Source: Gemmatimonadaceae bacterium | GTDB taxonomy: Bacteria > Gemmatimonadota > Gemmatimonadetes > Gemmatimonadales > Gemmatimonadaceae | Assembly: GCA_025358925.1 (NCBI GenBank) | Contig: JANYHT010000033.1 | Coordinates: 124,001 to 188,000 of the forward strand | Length of the DNA: 64,000 nt | Reading direction: 5' to 3' | Part shown: positions 43,244 through 51,501 of the stretch, piece by piece | Position numbering within the stretch: the first letter of the stretch is position 1 | Layout: each line of letters opens with the position of its first letter | Notes under the pieces: generated by a model | What the model was told of the DNA's origin: nothing | What the model saw: only the letters and a program-made list of their open reading frames with translations | Databases searched by the model: none | Position numbers and translations under genes: made by a program

Positions 43244-43716
43244 ACGATTTTTTTCGTCCGACGATGAGGGCGACTCAAAGTGCACGCGTCGCTTCGTGGT
43301 TAATGAGCGCCTGCGGGATTTGGTTGATTGCACTGGGCGTCTACTTCATGTTTGTGCGGCCGCCGCTCTTGCCGGAAGACGCGCGCTTCATGGGCGGCAC
43401 GGACGCGCAAATTCACGCAGTTGTGCCCGGTTTAACGAAGTGGCTCACGCGCGTGTTCACCGTCATGGGCGGCTTTATAACCAGCGCAGGCGTGCTCACC
43501 GTGTTCGTGGCGAGAGTGGCAATGCCGTTGCGATTGCGATACACGTCATGGACCATTGCACTCGCTGGCGTAGTCAGTGTCGCACTGATGGCGGCCACAA
43601 ACTTTGCGATCCATTCTGATTTCAGATGGATCCTGTTGATTCCATTCCTGATCTGGCTCGTGGGTTTCGGGATATACGTAGGTTTTGCGCAACCTCATGC
43701 GACGGCGGAACGATAA
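43240..43716 (+). CDS. Small four-helix membrane protein, unknown
   Basis: The protein of 150-158 residues has four hydrophobic segments (WLMSACGIWLIALGVYFMF, VFTVMGGFITSAGVLTVFV, SWTIALAGVVSVALMAA, ILLIPFLIWLVGFGIYVGF). The first codon is TTG in a TTGA overlap with the ligase gene; ATG 43264 (MRATQSARVASW) is an equally good start. The stop forms TAATG with the glycosidase gene. The three-gene coupling suggests a shared task in the envelope. I do not recognise the family. Confidence 0.72.
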   Translation: MNDFFRPTMRATQSARVASWLMSACGIWLIALGVYFMFVRPPLLPEDARFMGGTDAQIHAVVPGLTKWLTRVFTVMGGFITSAGVLTVFVARVAMPLRLRYTSWTIALAGVVSVALMAATNFAIHSDFRWILLIPFLIWLVGFGIYVGFAQPHATAER

Positions 43717-45011
43717 TGCACCGAGCACCGGCGACTCCTGCCGACATGGAAAAGTTGCAACACGACTCATTCATGTATTTCGTGCATGAGGCGAATCCTA
43801 TCAATGGGCTGGTGATCGATAAAACCGCTCCGAATTGGCCTGCCAGCATTGCCGCGACTGGTCTCGCGCTTGCGGCGTACCCGGTTGGCGTCGAGCGCGG
43901 CTACATATCGCGTACGGCGGCAACGCTGCGCACCCTGCGGACATTGCGGTTTTTCTGGAATAGCGCGCAAGGTCCAGAAGCAGATGCCACCGGGTACAAG
44001 GGGTTTTATTATCACTTTCTCGATATGCAGACAGGCAAACGCGCATGGCAGTGCGAGCTGTCGACGGTCGACAGCACGTTTCTCTTGGCTGGTGCGCTGA
44101 CGGCAGGGCTGTACTTCGATGCCGAGACCGCTGATGAGCGCGAGATTCGCGCCTTGGCCGACGCGCTGTATCGTCGTGCTGATTGGCAATGGGCGCAAAA
44201 TGACGGATTGACTGTTACGCACGGCTGGAGGCCGGAAGACGGATTTCTTCCATACCGATGGGAAGGGTACGATGAGGCGCTACTGCTCTACACGTTGGGA
44301 CTTGGCTCTCCCACATTTCCGTTACCGGAGACGAGCTACACCGCGTGGACGTCGACCTACGATTGGCGGCGCTTATATGATCAGGAATTTCTGTATGCCG
44401 GGCCATTGTTCATCCACCAACTTTCGCATATTTGGATCGATTTTCGCGGCATTCAGGATGCATACATGCGCGCAAAAGGCATCGACTATTTCGAGAACAG
44501 CCGTCGAGCGACGTATGTGCAACAACAGTATGCCATTGAAAATCCCCGGCAATTCGAGGGCTACGGAGCAACTTGCTGGGGAATTAGTGCCAGTGAAGGT
44601 CCGGGACCGACCATCGCGTCACTCGCCGGTCGGGAGCAAGAGTTTTTCGACTACGTCGGACGTGGCGTACCGTTTGGACCGGATGATGGGACGATTGCAC
44701 CGTGGGCGGTTGTCGCCTCGCTACCCTTCGCGCCAGAAATCGTGTTGCCGATGCTGGGCTATTGCATACACGAAGCGAAGTTGACTGAGTCAAATCCCTA
44801 CGGGTTTAAAGCGTCGTTTAATGCCAGCTTTCCTTTGCCAGCGGGCGATGATCACGTCTGGGTCTCGCCGTGGCATTTCGGTCTCAACCAAGGACCAATC
44901 ATTCTCATGATTGAGAACTATCGCAGCGGCCTGCCGTGGCGCTTGATGCGACGATCTCCCTACATCATGTGCGGACTGCGTCGGGCAGGGTTTGCGGGCG
45001 GATGGTTGTAA
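43716..45011 (+). CDS. Glucoamylase-family glycosidase (GH144-like, PF10091)
   Basis: The 431-residue protein matches the Glycoamylase PF10091/GH144 group, an (alpha/alpha)-barrel whose characterised members cut beta-1,2-glucans. Seen motifs are GYKGFYYHFLDMQTGKRAWQCELSTVDSTFLLAG, in pieces, and the later AGPLFIHQLSHIWIDF, DYFENSRRATYVQQQYAI and GYGATCWGISASEGPGP. There is no signal peptide, so it may act inside the cell unless exported another way. The start ATG overlaps the membrane gene stop. With the ligase and membrane protein it may remodel a glucan or envelope polymer; substrate is an inference. Confidence 0.87.
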   Translation: MHRAPATPADMEKLQHDSFMYFVHEANPINGLVIDKTAPNWPASIAATGLALAAYPVGVERGYISRTAATLRTLRTLRFFWNSAQGPEADATGYKGFYYHFLDMQTGKRAWQCELSTVDSTFLLAGALTAGLYFDAETADEREIRALADALYRRADWQWAQNDGLTVTHGWRPEDGFLPYRWEGYDEALLLYTLGLGSPTFPLPETSYTAWTSTYDWRRLYDQEFLYAGPLFIHQLSHIWIDFRGIQDAYMRAKGIDYFENSRRATYVQQQYAIENPRQFEGYGATCWGISASEGPGPTIASLAGREQEFFDYVGRGVPFGPDDGTIAPWAVVASLPFAPEIVLPMLGYCIHEAKLTESNPYGFKASFNASFPLPAGDDHVWVSPWHFGLNQGPIILMIENYRSGLPWRLMRRSPYIMCGLRRAGFAGGWL

Positions 45012-45204
45012 TCGTACCTCACACCGGGCCGTCGTTGGTGCGAATGTGAACGCGCAGACTTCATCGGTAACTTTCACGCGTCGCGCGTGCATATTTTGGA
45101 CGGTGACATGGAAGGAGATCTATCACGCGATCTTCGGTCCAAAAGTTGCACTCGCGATCCTAAAACCTCGACGGGGTAATCGTGAACATTCTCAAGATGG
45201 CGGC

Positions 45205-45957
45205 GTGACATACCACTACGTCTGGCTCGCGTGGTCGGGCGCGTTTCTCGTGTTGTGGGTCGTGCTGTACGTCGCATATCCGTTGCTGCGGACGGCGATG
45301 CGCCAGACCAGTGCGATCACCGCGCTCTTTGGGCTCACCGAGCCGATTTTCATTCCCAACTATTGGAATCCACCGAGTCTGTTTGACCTCGCGCAGCGGA
45401 CGGGATTTGATCTCGAAAGCATCGTGTTCTCATTTGCGATTGGTGGTATTGGTATCGTGCTTTATCACGCGGAGAGCGCGACACACATTGAGCGCGTTCC
45501 GGCAAATCGTCGCGTTGGCGCATTACATCGATTCCACACCATTGGGCTGCTCGGCGCGCCGATCGCCTTTGTGCCGCTCGCGCTGTTACCGTGGAACGTT
45601 ATCTACGCCGTGATCACGTCGCTGCTGCTTGGCAGCATGCTGTCGGTGATCTGTCGACCAGCACTCGCTCGAGCGACGATCATTGGCGGCGGACTGTTCT
45701 TTGTGTTGTATGCGGCGTTCATGCTGGGGCTCACTTGGTTTACTCCATCGTTTATCCCGCAGGTCTGGAACCTGCGGGCGTTGAGCGGCGTGCTCGTTGT
45801 TGGAATTCCACTAGAAGAATTGCTCTTCGGTGCCGTATTCGGCATGTATTGGAGCAGCGTCTATGAGCACTTCACGTGGAGCGAGAGCGTATCCCATGCG
45901 CACCGCCATGCGCGGGGAAGCCGCCGAGATCACGATAGTGCAGGTGCAGATAAATAA
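45205..45957 (+). CDS. Lycopene cyclase domain-like membrane protein
   Basis: The 250-residue protein has about seven membrane segments, and near its C-terminus the motif VVGIPLEELLFGAVFG, matching the PLEE(L/Y)LF motif of CrtYc/CrtYd lycopene cyclase domains. The GTG start at 45205 (VTYHYVWLAWSGAF) fits the usual N-terminal pattern; the open frame goes back to 44992. The ribosome site is weak, so the start is uncertain. No other carotenoid gene is in the window, so cyclase activity is inferred only from the motif. The end overlaps the convergent DUF6629-like gene by 86 bases. Confidence 0.6.
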   Translation: MTYHYVWLAWSGAFLVLWVVLYVAYPLLRTAMRQTSAITALFGLTEPIFIPNYWNPPSLFDLAQRTGFDLESIVFSFAIGGIGIVLYHAESATHIERVPANRRVGALHRFHTIGLLGAPIAFVPLALLPWNVIYAVITSLLLGSMLSVICRPALARATIIGGGLFFVLYAAFMLGLTWFTPSFIPQVWNLRALSGVLVVGIPLEELLFGAVFGMYWSSVYEHFTWSESVSHAHRHARGSRRDHDSAGADK

Positions 45958-46567
45958 TCAGGCTCAATACGGCCGCAAAGAAACACCACACGGAGACAAG
46001 CGCTCGCACGTAGAACAGGTACGTGCCGACGAACGACAGAAAGGCCAGTACGCCGAACAGTCGCACGAATGGATGACTTGAGAAGAAACAGCTCACGCAT
46101 GTCGCCGCCACGTACAACACCATGACGGGAATGATGTAAAAGTGCGGTGAATCATAGACTAAGTGTCGCACGATGTGCATGCCGTCGATCTCCGCGACGA
46201 CAGGCCGCGTGACGATGAAAAACAATAGATACATACCGACAATGATGCCGATGGTTTGAAAAATGAGCAGCGTGTGTTTGCGCCACGGCACGAACTCGAG
46301 TGACCGCATGGCAAACGGGATATACATCGGCCACAGCACGTGCGAGAACACTGAATAACTGTATGTAGAGACCTGCTTCAGCGTGGGCGCGTCGTGCTGG
46401 AAGGTGAGCCAGACCACGCCCTCGATCAGTTGTTGAACACCAAAGAGCAGCGGAATCATCGCCAGCGGAAGTTCGGAACGATCACGGGAATTTCTGACCG
46501 TTGCCACGCCAATGCCCGAAAGCGCGGTACCGGCGACGAAGCTCGCGGTAGCGGAAAAGCACATCAT
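45872..46567 (-). CDS. DUF6629-like membrane protein
   Basis: The 231-residue protein has about seven hydrophobic segments and a start, MCFSATASFVAGTALSGIG, followed by ELPLAMIPLLFGVQQLIEG, which is the pattern of DUF6629 proteins. The ATG at 46567 follows a GTG at 46570. Its 3' end overlaps the convergent lycopene-cyclase-like gene by 86 bases, so one of the two C-termini may be miscalled or both are real. The function is unknown. Confidence 0.75.
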   Translation of the reverse strand: MMCFSATASFVAGTALSGIGVATVRNSRDRSELPLAMIPLLFGVQQLIEGVVWLTFQHDAPTLKQVSTYSYSVFSHVLWPMYIPFAMRSLEFVPWRKHTLLIFQTIGIIVGMYLLFFIVTRPVVAEIDGMHIVRHLVYDSPHFYIIPVMVLYVAATCVSCFFSSHPFVRLFGVLAFLSFVGTYLFYVRALVSVWCFFAAVLSLIIYLHLHYRDLGGFPAHGGAHGIRSRST

Positions 46568-46609
46568 CACATCCGGAGAGAGGAGCGAGCGTCGTCGATA
46601 CCGAACCTC

Positions 46610-47488
46610 TTAGTGCTTCGCGCCTACCTGGATCACGTACGACGTGCGCGAAACATCCCACTCGTTCGCCGCGCCGCCGTTTTTATGACTCGCGTACGCG
46701 GATCGCAACATCCACGGCCCTGCTTTTGTGAGCGGTAAATGTACGATGCCTTTTGCGTCCGCATTGACCGTTACAATCAACTTCGCTGCGGTTGCATCTG
46801 CTCCCGCTGTGGTATCCGCCGCCGGCAAAGCGTCGATACCAATGTTTGGCACTGGCTTGCCACCGCCCAGTACGGCGATGTGTAGCGTATCACCGACATG
46901 GAGATGTGCTGGGTCATTCACAGGCACGAACTCCAATGGAAACCCGGCCGTTTTTGAGAAAGCGCGCGGGCCGTCGGCGCCGACTTGGACGACGGTCGCA
47001 GCGTATGATGTGGCGGTATAGATGACGGTATCGAGCCCGGCGAGCGGTTTCTCACGCTCTAGACGTGCCGCTTCCGACACGCCGCTCTCGGTACGCAGAA
47101 AGCGAATCACGCCCTCTGGCGGAGTGCGCAACGTACGCGGCGTAAGGCGTATAGCGACTAGGTACTGACCCGCTGTCGTGGGTTTGTGATGCATCCGCAG
47201 CGATGTCCCTTCGACGGACATATCAGTGATCTTCATGTCAGACGACGCGCCGATGATCCGGGCGTCGATAATGCGTGCTGCCTCGATGGCGCGTCCTTCC
47301 GGGAATCGCGTTCCCTGTCGGCCGCCGACGTGTATGGATGTATTTGCGGGGAACGCGAACATATCGGGCAGCAGCCAGTAATCGTGTCCCGCCGCCTTCG
47401 AGGCCAAGAATACACTGGCGCCGATCGCGAATGCGCGCGCGGCAGTCCGTGCGCGAGCGGAGAAGGAGGAGGAGGCGTAGAGCGACAT
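46610..47488 (-). CDS. DUF4198-like exported protein
   Basis: The 292-residue protein has a signal sequence (AFAIGASVFLASKAAGHDYW) and a DUF4198-type beta-rich body, HDYWLLPDMFAFPANTS being the typical mature start. His, Asp and Met residues are frequent. DUF4198 proteins are found near metal (nickel, cobalt, copper) transport genes. The ATG at 47488 (MSLYASSSFS) was chosen because the long upstream open frame is the reverse of the neighbouring gene. It is divergent from the CDCC propeller/TlpA unit. Confidence 0.8.
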   Translation of the reverse strand: MSLYASSSFSARARTAARAFAIGASVFLASKAAGHDYWLLPDMFAFPANTSIHVGGRQGTRFPEGRAIEAARIIDARIIGASSDMKITDMSVEGTSLRMHHKPTTAGQYLVAIRLTPRTLRTPPEGVIRFLRTESGVSEAARLEREKPLAGLDTVIYTATSYAATVVQVGADGPRAFSKTAGFPLEFVPVNDPAHLHVGDTLHIAVLGGGKPVPNIGIDALPAADTTAGADATAAKLIVTVNADAKGIVHLPLTKAGPWMLRSAYASHKNGGAANEWDVSRTSYVIQVGAKH

Positions 47489-47603
47489 GAGATTTGCGGG
47501 TGCAAAGAGGTGAGACAGCGGGTTCAGTCTTGCGATGATATTTACGCACGGTAAAATACGATACGTCCTCCCACGCCGCTCGACCACCGTTTCAGCAAAC
47601 TTT

Positions 47604-48836
47604 ATGATCAAGCCTGCACTCGTGCTTTTGGCCGTGGTCTCCAGCTTCGTAGCCGTTACAACACGGAACAGCGCACAAGCTCCCTCGCTTGCACCATTTA
47701 CAATCGACAGTATCGCGAGTCCGACCGGCCCAGGCAGCGCGGAACCGAATCTGACAGTCGCGGCCGATGGTCGCGTGTACATGAGTTGGCTGCAATCGTC
47801 CGATTCGGGCTCTGCACTTCGATTCGCCGTGCACGATGGCGCGCGGTGGTCCGCCGCCCGCACGATTGCCGCGAGTCGCGACTTCTTTGTTAACTGGGCC
47901 GATTTTCCGTCGATCGAAGTGCTCGACAGCACGCATCTCGCAGCGCATTGGTTGCAACGCAATGGTCGCAGCACGTACGCGTACGGCGTTCGTATCGCGC
48001 AATCGAACGACGGTGGTGTGACGTGGCGTGCCCCGCTCACGCCGCATCGTGATTCAACGCAAACAGAACATGGGTTTGTGGCGATGTGGCACGAAGGCAC
48101 AACGCTGAGCGCGGCGTGGCTTGATGGTCGCAAGTTCAGCAAAGAGGGGCACGATCCGTCGAACGAAATGTCATTGGTCACTGCAACCGTGTCACCCAAC
48201 GGCACGCGCGGACCGGAGGTGCGTTTGGACGAGCGCACCTGCGATTGTTGCCAGAACGCGGCGGCCGTGACAAGCACCGGTCCAATTGTTGCCTATCGTA
48301 ATCGATCGACTGACGAGATACGCGACGTTTACTTGACGCGTCGCGTTGCCGGCACATGGATCGCCGGCGTTCCGGTGAACAATGATCGCTGGAAGATTGC
48401 CGCGTGTCCCGTGAATGGTCCGGCCATTGCAGCACGCGGACATCGGGTTGCACTCGCGTGGTTTACTGCACCGAACGACAGCGCCCGTGTCAACGTCGCA
48501 TTCTCTGACAACGATGGCGCAACGTTTGGCAAACCAACGCGCGTGGACGGCGGCGATCCCGCCGGACGAGTGGATGTGTCATTACTCGCGGACGGGGGTG
48601 CGTTGGTGACGTGGGTTGAGCGTACCGGGGGCGATGTTGCACAGGTTCGTGCGCGTCGCGTGAATCGTGATGGTAAGGGGGGCGCGGTGGTCACCATTGC
48701 CTCTTCTTCCGCAGCGCGCGCCAGTGGATTTCCGAAATCCGTTGTGACCGGAACGAACGTGGTGTTCGCGTGGACGTTGGCCGGGAAACCATCGGTCGTG
48801 CGCGTGGCCCGTGCGTCGCTCTCGGAGTTCAAGTGA
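47604..48836 (+). CDS. Exported sialidase-like beta-propeller with CDCC motif
   Basis: The 410-residue protein has a signal peptide (ALVLLAVVSSFVAVTTRNSA) and a sialidase-type propeller with Asp-box-like turns (SNDGGVTWRAP, SDNDGATFGKP). A compact Cys motif, RTCDCCQNAAAV, sits in the middle and a further Cys occurs in KIAACPVNGPA, four Cys in all. Catalytic Arg triads of real sialidases are not obvious, so enzymatic activity is doubtful. The stop forms TGATG with the tlpA-like gene. The Cys set and the thioredoxin neighbour suggest a disulfide or metal function. Confidence 0.82.
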   Translation: MIKPALVLLAVVSSFVAVTTRNSAQAPSLAPFTIDSIASPTGPGSAEPNLTVAADGRVYMSWLQSSDSGSALRFAVHDGARWSAARTIAASRDFFVNWADFPSIEVLDSTHLAAHWLQRNGRSTYAYGVRIAQSNDGGVTWRAPLTPHRDSTQTEHGFVAMWHEGTTLSAAWLDGRKFSKEGHDPSNEMSLVTATVSPNGTRGPEVRLDERTCDCCQNAAAVTSTGPIVAYRNRSTDEIRDVYLTRRVAGTWIAGVPVNNDRWKIAACPVNGPAIAARGHRVALAWFTAPNDSARVNVAFSDNDGATFGKPTRVDGGDPAGRVDVSLLADGGALVTWVERTGGDVAQVRARRVNRDGKGGAVVTIASSSAARASGFPKSVVTGTNVVFAWTLAGKPSVVRVARASLSEFK

Positions 48837-49372
48837 TGTCGGCTTTGCGCTGGAGTGCGGTTGCGATGCTCGTCGTGAGCGTGACGACGATCGGCTGCAC
48901 GAAAGCAGACGGTATTGCTCGGCGAGCGAACACGCGTGTTGAGATCGGCGAGCCCGCACCCGCCTACGCGACACTCTCACTCGCGGGTGATTCGGTCTCG
49001 CTCGCGGGACAACGCGGTAAAGTCGTGCTGATGAACATTTGGGCAACGTGGTGCCATCCGTGTCGTGCAGAAATTCCTGAACTGCGCACCTTGCACGCGC
49101 GCTATCGCGACAAAGGTTTCGAGCTCATCGGCGTCAGTGTGGATACTGATGGCACCGACGAAACCATTCGAGGCTTCATGAAAGAGTTTCAGATGACGTT
49201 TCCGATCTGGCGCGATCCGGATGAACGCACGTCGGCGCTGTTTCACACCGTTGGGGTTCCTGCAACTTTCTTGATTGATCGACAGGGTATTCTTCGCTGG
49301 CGCAAAATCGGACCGATTGCGCCGAATGACACGTCGCTGTCGAATGCGATCGAACGAGCGTTGGGTTCCTGA
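48836..49372 (+). CDS. TlpA/ResA-like thioredoxin lipoprotein
   Basis: The 178-residue protein has a lipoprotein signal (MLVVSVTTIGCTKAD) and a thioredoxin fold with the active site WATWCHPCRAEIPELR and the cis-Pro in VGVPATFLID. Such proteins reduce periplasmic disulfides, for example in cytochrome c or copper-site assembly. It is translationally coupled to the CDCC propeller, so that protein may be its substrate. Other assembly genes are not seen here. Confidence 0.92.
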   Translation: MSALRWSAVAMLVVSVTTIGCTKADGIARRANTRVEIGEPAPAYATLSLAGDSVSLAGQRGKVVLMNIWATWCHPCRAEIPELRTLHARYRDKGFELIGVSVDTDGTDETIRGFMKEFQMTFPIWRDPDERTSALFHTVGVPATFLIDRQGILRWRKIGPIAPNDTSLSNAIERALGS

Positions 49373-49392
49373 CGGATGCTGAACATGTCAGC

Positions 49393-50295
49393 GTGAGTGG
49401 CCGGTTGTCGCGTCGAGTATTGCTCCGACGTACTGGCCTAGCGCTTGGCATCGTTGCAGTTGGAGCAACCGGTGTCGCGTTCGGCGAGGGTGATCGTGGT
49501 GCAGACGCGGATCGCCCGTTATACAGCACGATGCTTGGCGCGACGGGCCCGGCGGTGGTGTTTCTTCCGGGCATTGGAGCGACAACTCGTTACTGGAACA
49601 GTCGAGTCAGTGCGCTCACGGATCGCGCACGACTGATCCTGATTGATCTCTTGGGGTTTGGTCGTTCACCGAAACCGTGGACGACCTATACGGTGGACCG
49701 ACACGTGACCGCCTTGCATGATGTTATTGGCCCACTAGCAAAGACGTACGGCCCGCTTGTACTCGTGGGCCATTCCCTCGGCGCGCGCTTAGCGGCGGTG
49801 TACGCGGCGCGATTTCCGTCTGAAATTCGACAGTTGGTGCTGGTAAGCTTGCCGTATTACGGGAGCACTGAGCGTGCGAAAGGTTTCTTCCGTCGTAAAG
49901 GCGCGCAAGGATGGGTGACGACGCACACGATTCCGCTGGCCATCGCGTGTTTGATCACTCGACGTGTATTTGGTCCGTGGTTGCCAAAGATGATCACGAG
50001 CGTTCCGCCGGACGTTGCCGAAGACTTGTTGCAAATGACGTGGCGTTCGTCAACGTCGACAACCAACGAGGTCATTTATAATTACGATGTGCGTGGCGAC
50101 TTACAGAATCTTGCGGGACGCATTCCCTTGCTGTGCTTACACGGCGACCTCGACGAAACCGCCCCGGTCGCTACGGTGCGCGCGCTTGCAGCTACACACA
50201 GCGGCTGCACGTTGCGCGTGTTTACGGGCGGTGATCATCATTTGGTGTTACGACATCCCGAATGGGTACGCGAACAAATTGCCTCTGTGCTGTAG
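49393..50295 (+). CDS. Tat-exported alpha/beta hydrolase
   Basis: The 300-residue protein starts with GTG and a twin-arginine signal (SRRVLLRRTGLALGIVAVG). The hydrolase fold shows the oxyanion part FLPGIGATTRYW, the nucleophile elbow VLVGHSLGARLAA, the Asp in LCLHGDLDETAP and the His in GGDHHLVL. The cap is short. It follows the tlpA-like gene by 20 bases on the same strand. The substrate is unknown; esterases, lipases and epoxide hydrolase-like proteins share this fold. Confidence 0.87.
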   Translation: MSGRLSRRVLLRRTGLALGIVAVGATGVAFGEGDRGADADRPLYSTMLGATGPAVVFLPGIGATTRYWNSRVSALTDRARLILIDLLGFGRSPKPWTTYTVDRHVTALHDVIGPLAKTYGPLVLVGHSLGARLAAVYAARFPSEIRQLVLVSLPYYGSTERAKGFFRRKGAQGWVTTHTIPLAIACLITRRVFGPWLPKMITSVPPDVAEDLLQMTWRSSTSTTNEVIYNYDVRGDLQNLAGRIPLLCLHGDLDETAPVATVRALAATHSGCTLRVFTGGDHHLVLRHPEWVREQIASVL

Positions 50296-50346
50296 TTCAA
50301 CGGAAAGCCGCGAATTGAGACGAGGTGGAGGGGAGTGTCGTCGCGC

Positions 50347-50589
50347 CTAGGCCGTCTTTGGCTTTGTTTCGCAACACGACGTTTGAATTCCCGCAGCCCG
50401 CGCTGCTTGAATCGGCGGACACGGCACGCTTCCGAATGAGCAGAACACGCAGCAATCGCCCGCATTCGGGCGCAACAACACCCGACACGCCGCGCATTCG
50501 TGAAAGAATTGGCAGGCATTGGTGGGCATTACCAATGGTTCAGCATGTCCGCAGAAGGGGCACTGCAGCATGGAGGTAAGCTCGGTCAT
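50347..50589 (-). CDS. GDCCVxC domain small protein
   Basis: The 80-residue protein has a Cys-rich pattern: CPFCGHAEPLVMPTNACQFF, then HECAACRVLL, the name-giving GDCCVFCSFGSVPCPP, and a final SCCETK. Proteins with this GDCCVxC motif (some are selenoproteins) are found near metal and mercury resistance genes. Here the last position is Cys, not Sec. The ATG at 50589 is chosen because the frame upstream is Arg-rich and unlikely. It converges with the hydrolase gene. Function unknown, probably metal or redox linked. Confidence 0.8.
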   Translation of the reverse strand: MTELTSMLQCPFCGHAEPLVMPTNACQFFHECAACRVLLRPNAGDCCVFCSFGSVPCPPIQAARAAGIQTSCCETKPKTA

Positions 50590-50702
50590 CAGCGGCTCCG
50601 GTGCACGAGATATTTTATGGCGGCTAAAACGAGGCACGTATTATGCACTTCAGGCGTTTTGCTCACGTACCACCGGAAGCAAACTTCCCGCTGGAGATCA
50701 GA

Positions 50703-51440
50703 ATGTTACAGGATACAAAGGGCGCCTGCCGACGTCCACGTGCCTACGCCCTCGTCTTCCCAATGCAGATGCTGTTGTTTGGCGCTCTCCTCACATCCTG
50801 TTCGTCAAAAGAAAAGGCGGTCATGACAGACTCGAGCAATGGCATGATGGGCAAGACCGGCATGTCGGGAATGGATAGCTCGAACATGTCTGGCATGTCC
50901 GGCATGGACAAAGGAAAAATGACCGGCATGTCCGGCATGGATAGCTCGAAGATGTCGGGCATGTCCGGTATGTCAGATATGGAGGACGCAAAGATGTCTG
51001 GCATGTCCGGGAATCCTGATCAGAATTTTCTGCGCATGATGAGCGATCACCACACGGGGATGATTGCCATGGCGCACCCGACGAAGAACGGGAAAGGATC
51101 GACCGACGCCGTGCGCGATGACGCGAAGAAGATTGACGCCGCCCAGGATGCCGAAATTGAAACGATGCTGGGGATACTGAAAAAAGACTTCAAGGATCCG
51201 TACAAGCCGATGATCCGACGGCACAGTCAGATGATGACGGATTCGCTCTTACAGCAAACGGGGAGCAACTATGACCACATGTTCTACATGAACACCATCA
51301 TGCATCACCGCGAAGCGCTCGCCATGATCGATCAGTTTCTGCCAAAGTTGACCCGTCCCGACCTCAAGGCTATGGCGCAGAAGATGAAAGTTGATCAGAC
51401 GCGAGAAATCGCAGAGTTTGAACGCAAGCTGGGCAAGTAG
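50703..51440 (+). CDS. DUF305 Met-rich copper-associated lipoprotein
   Basis: The 245-residue protein has a lipobox (FGALLTSCSSKEK), then a Met/Gly/Ser-rich zone of repeated MSGM (about residues 53-102), then a DUF305 domain with MMSDHHTGMIAMAH and MNTIMHHREALAMI. Paired His and Met motifs like these bind copper in related proteins. The ATG at 50703 is used, with GGAG upstream. Its neighbours, the GDCCVxC protein and the CopC/CopD, CopB and Cus systems in the window, fit a copper role. No partner protein is fused. Confidence 0.88.
   Translation: MLQDTKGACRRPRAYALVFPMQMLLFGALLTSCSSKEKAVMTDSSNGMMGKTGMSGMDSSNMSGMSGMDKGKMTGMSGMDSSKMSGMSGMSDMEDAKMSGMSGNPDQNFLRMMSDHHTGMIAMAHPTKNGKGSTDAVRDDAKKIDAAQDAEIETMLGILKKDFKDPYKPMIRRHSQMMTDSLLQQTGSNYDHMFYMNTIMHHREALAMIDQFLPKLTRPDLKAMAQKMKVDQTREIAEFERKLGK
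50862..51012 (+). repeat. In-frame Met-Ser-Gly-Met repeat region of DUF305 gene
   Basis: The DNA repeats the unit atgtccggcatg with variants about seven times, coding MSGM, TGMSGM and MDSSKM-like blocks. It is a coding repeat inside the DUF305 gene, not an intergenic one. Repeats of this kind can expand or contract by slippage. Confidence 0.7.
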
Positions 51441-51501
51441 TTCGCAGTGTTGGATCGATAACTGGACTCGACTCTCAGCGATGCAGTGTGCATCGTTCAG
51501 T

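Noticed and set aside
45113-45184. Small plus-strand ORF starting at the ATG after GTGAC (about 23 residues)
   Set aside because: It has no family match and no suitable ribosome site. The nearby GGAG is downstream of its own ATG.
47489-48277. 263-residue N-terminal extension of the DUF4198 protein
   Set aside because: The stretch is antisense to the CDCC propeller gene, whose own codons and motifs are clearly real. The ATG at 47488 begins a proper signal peptide.
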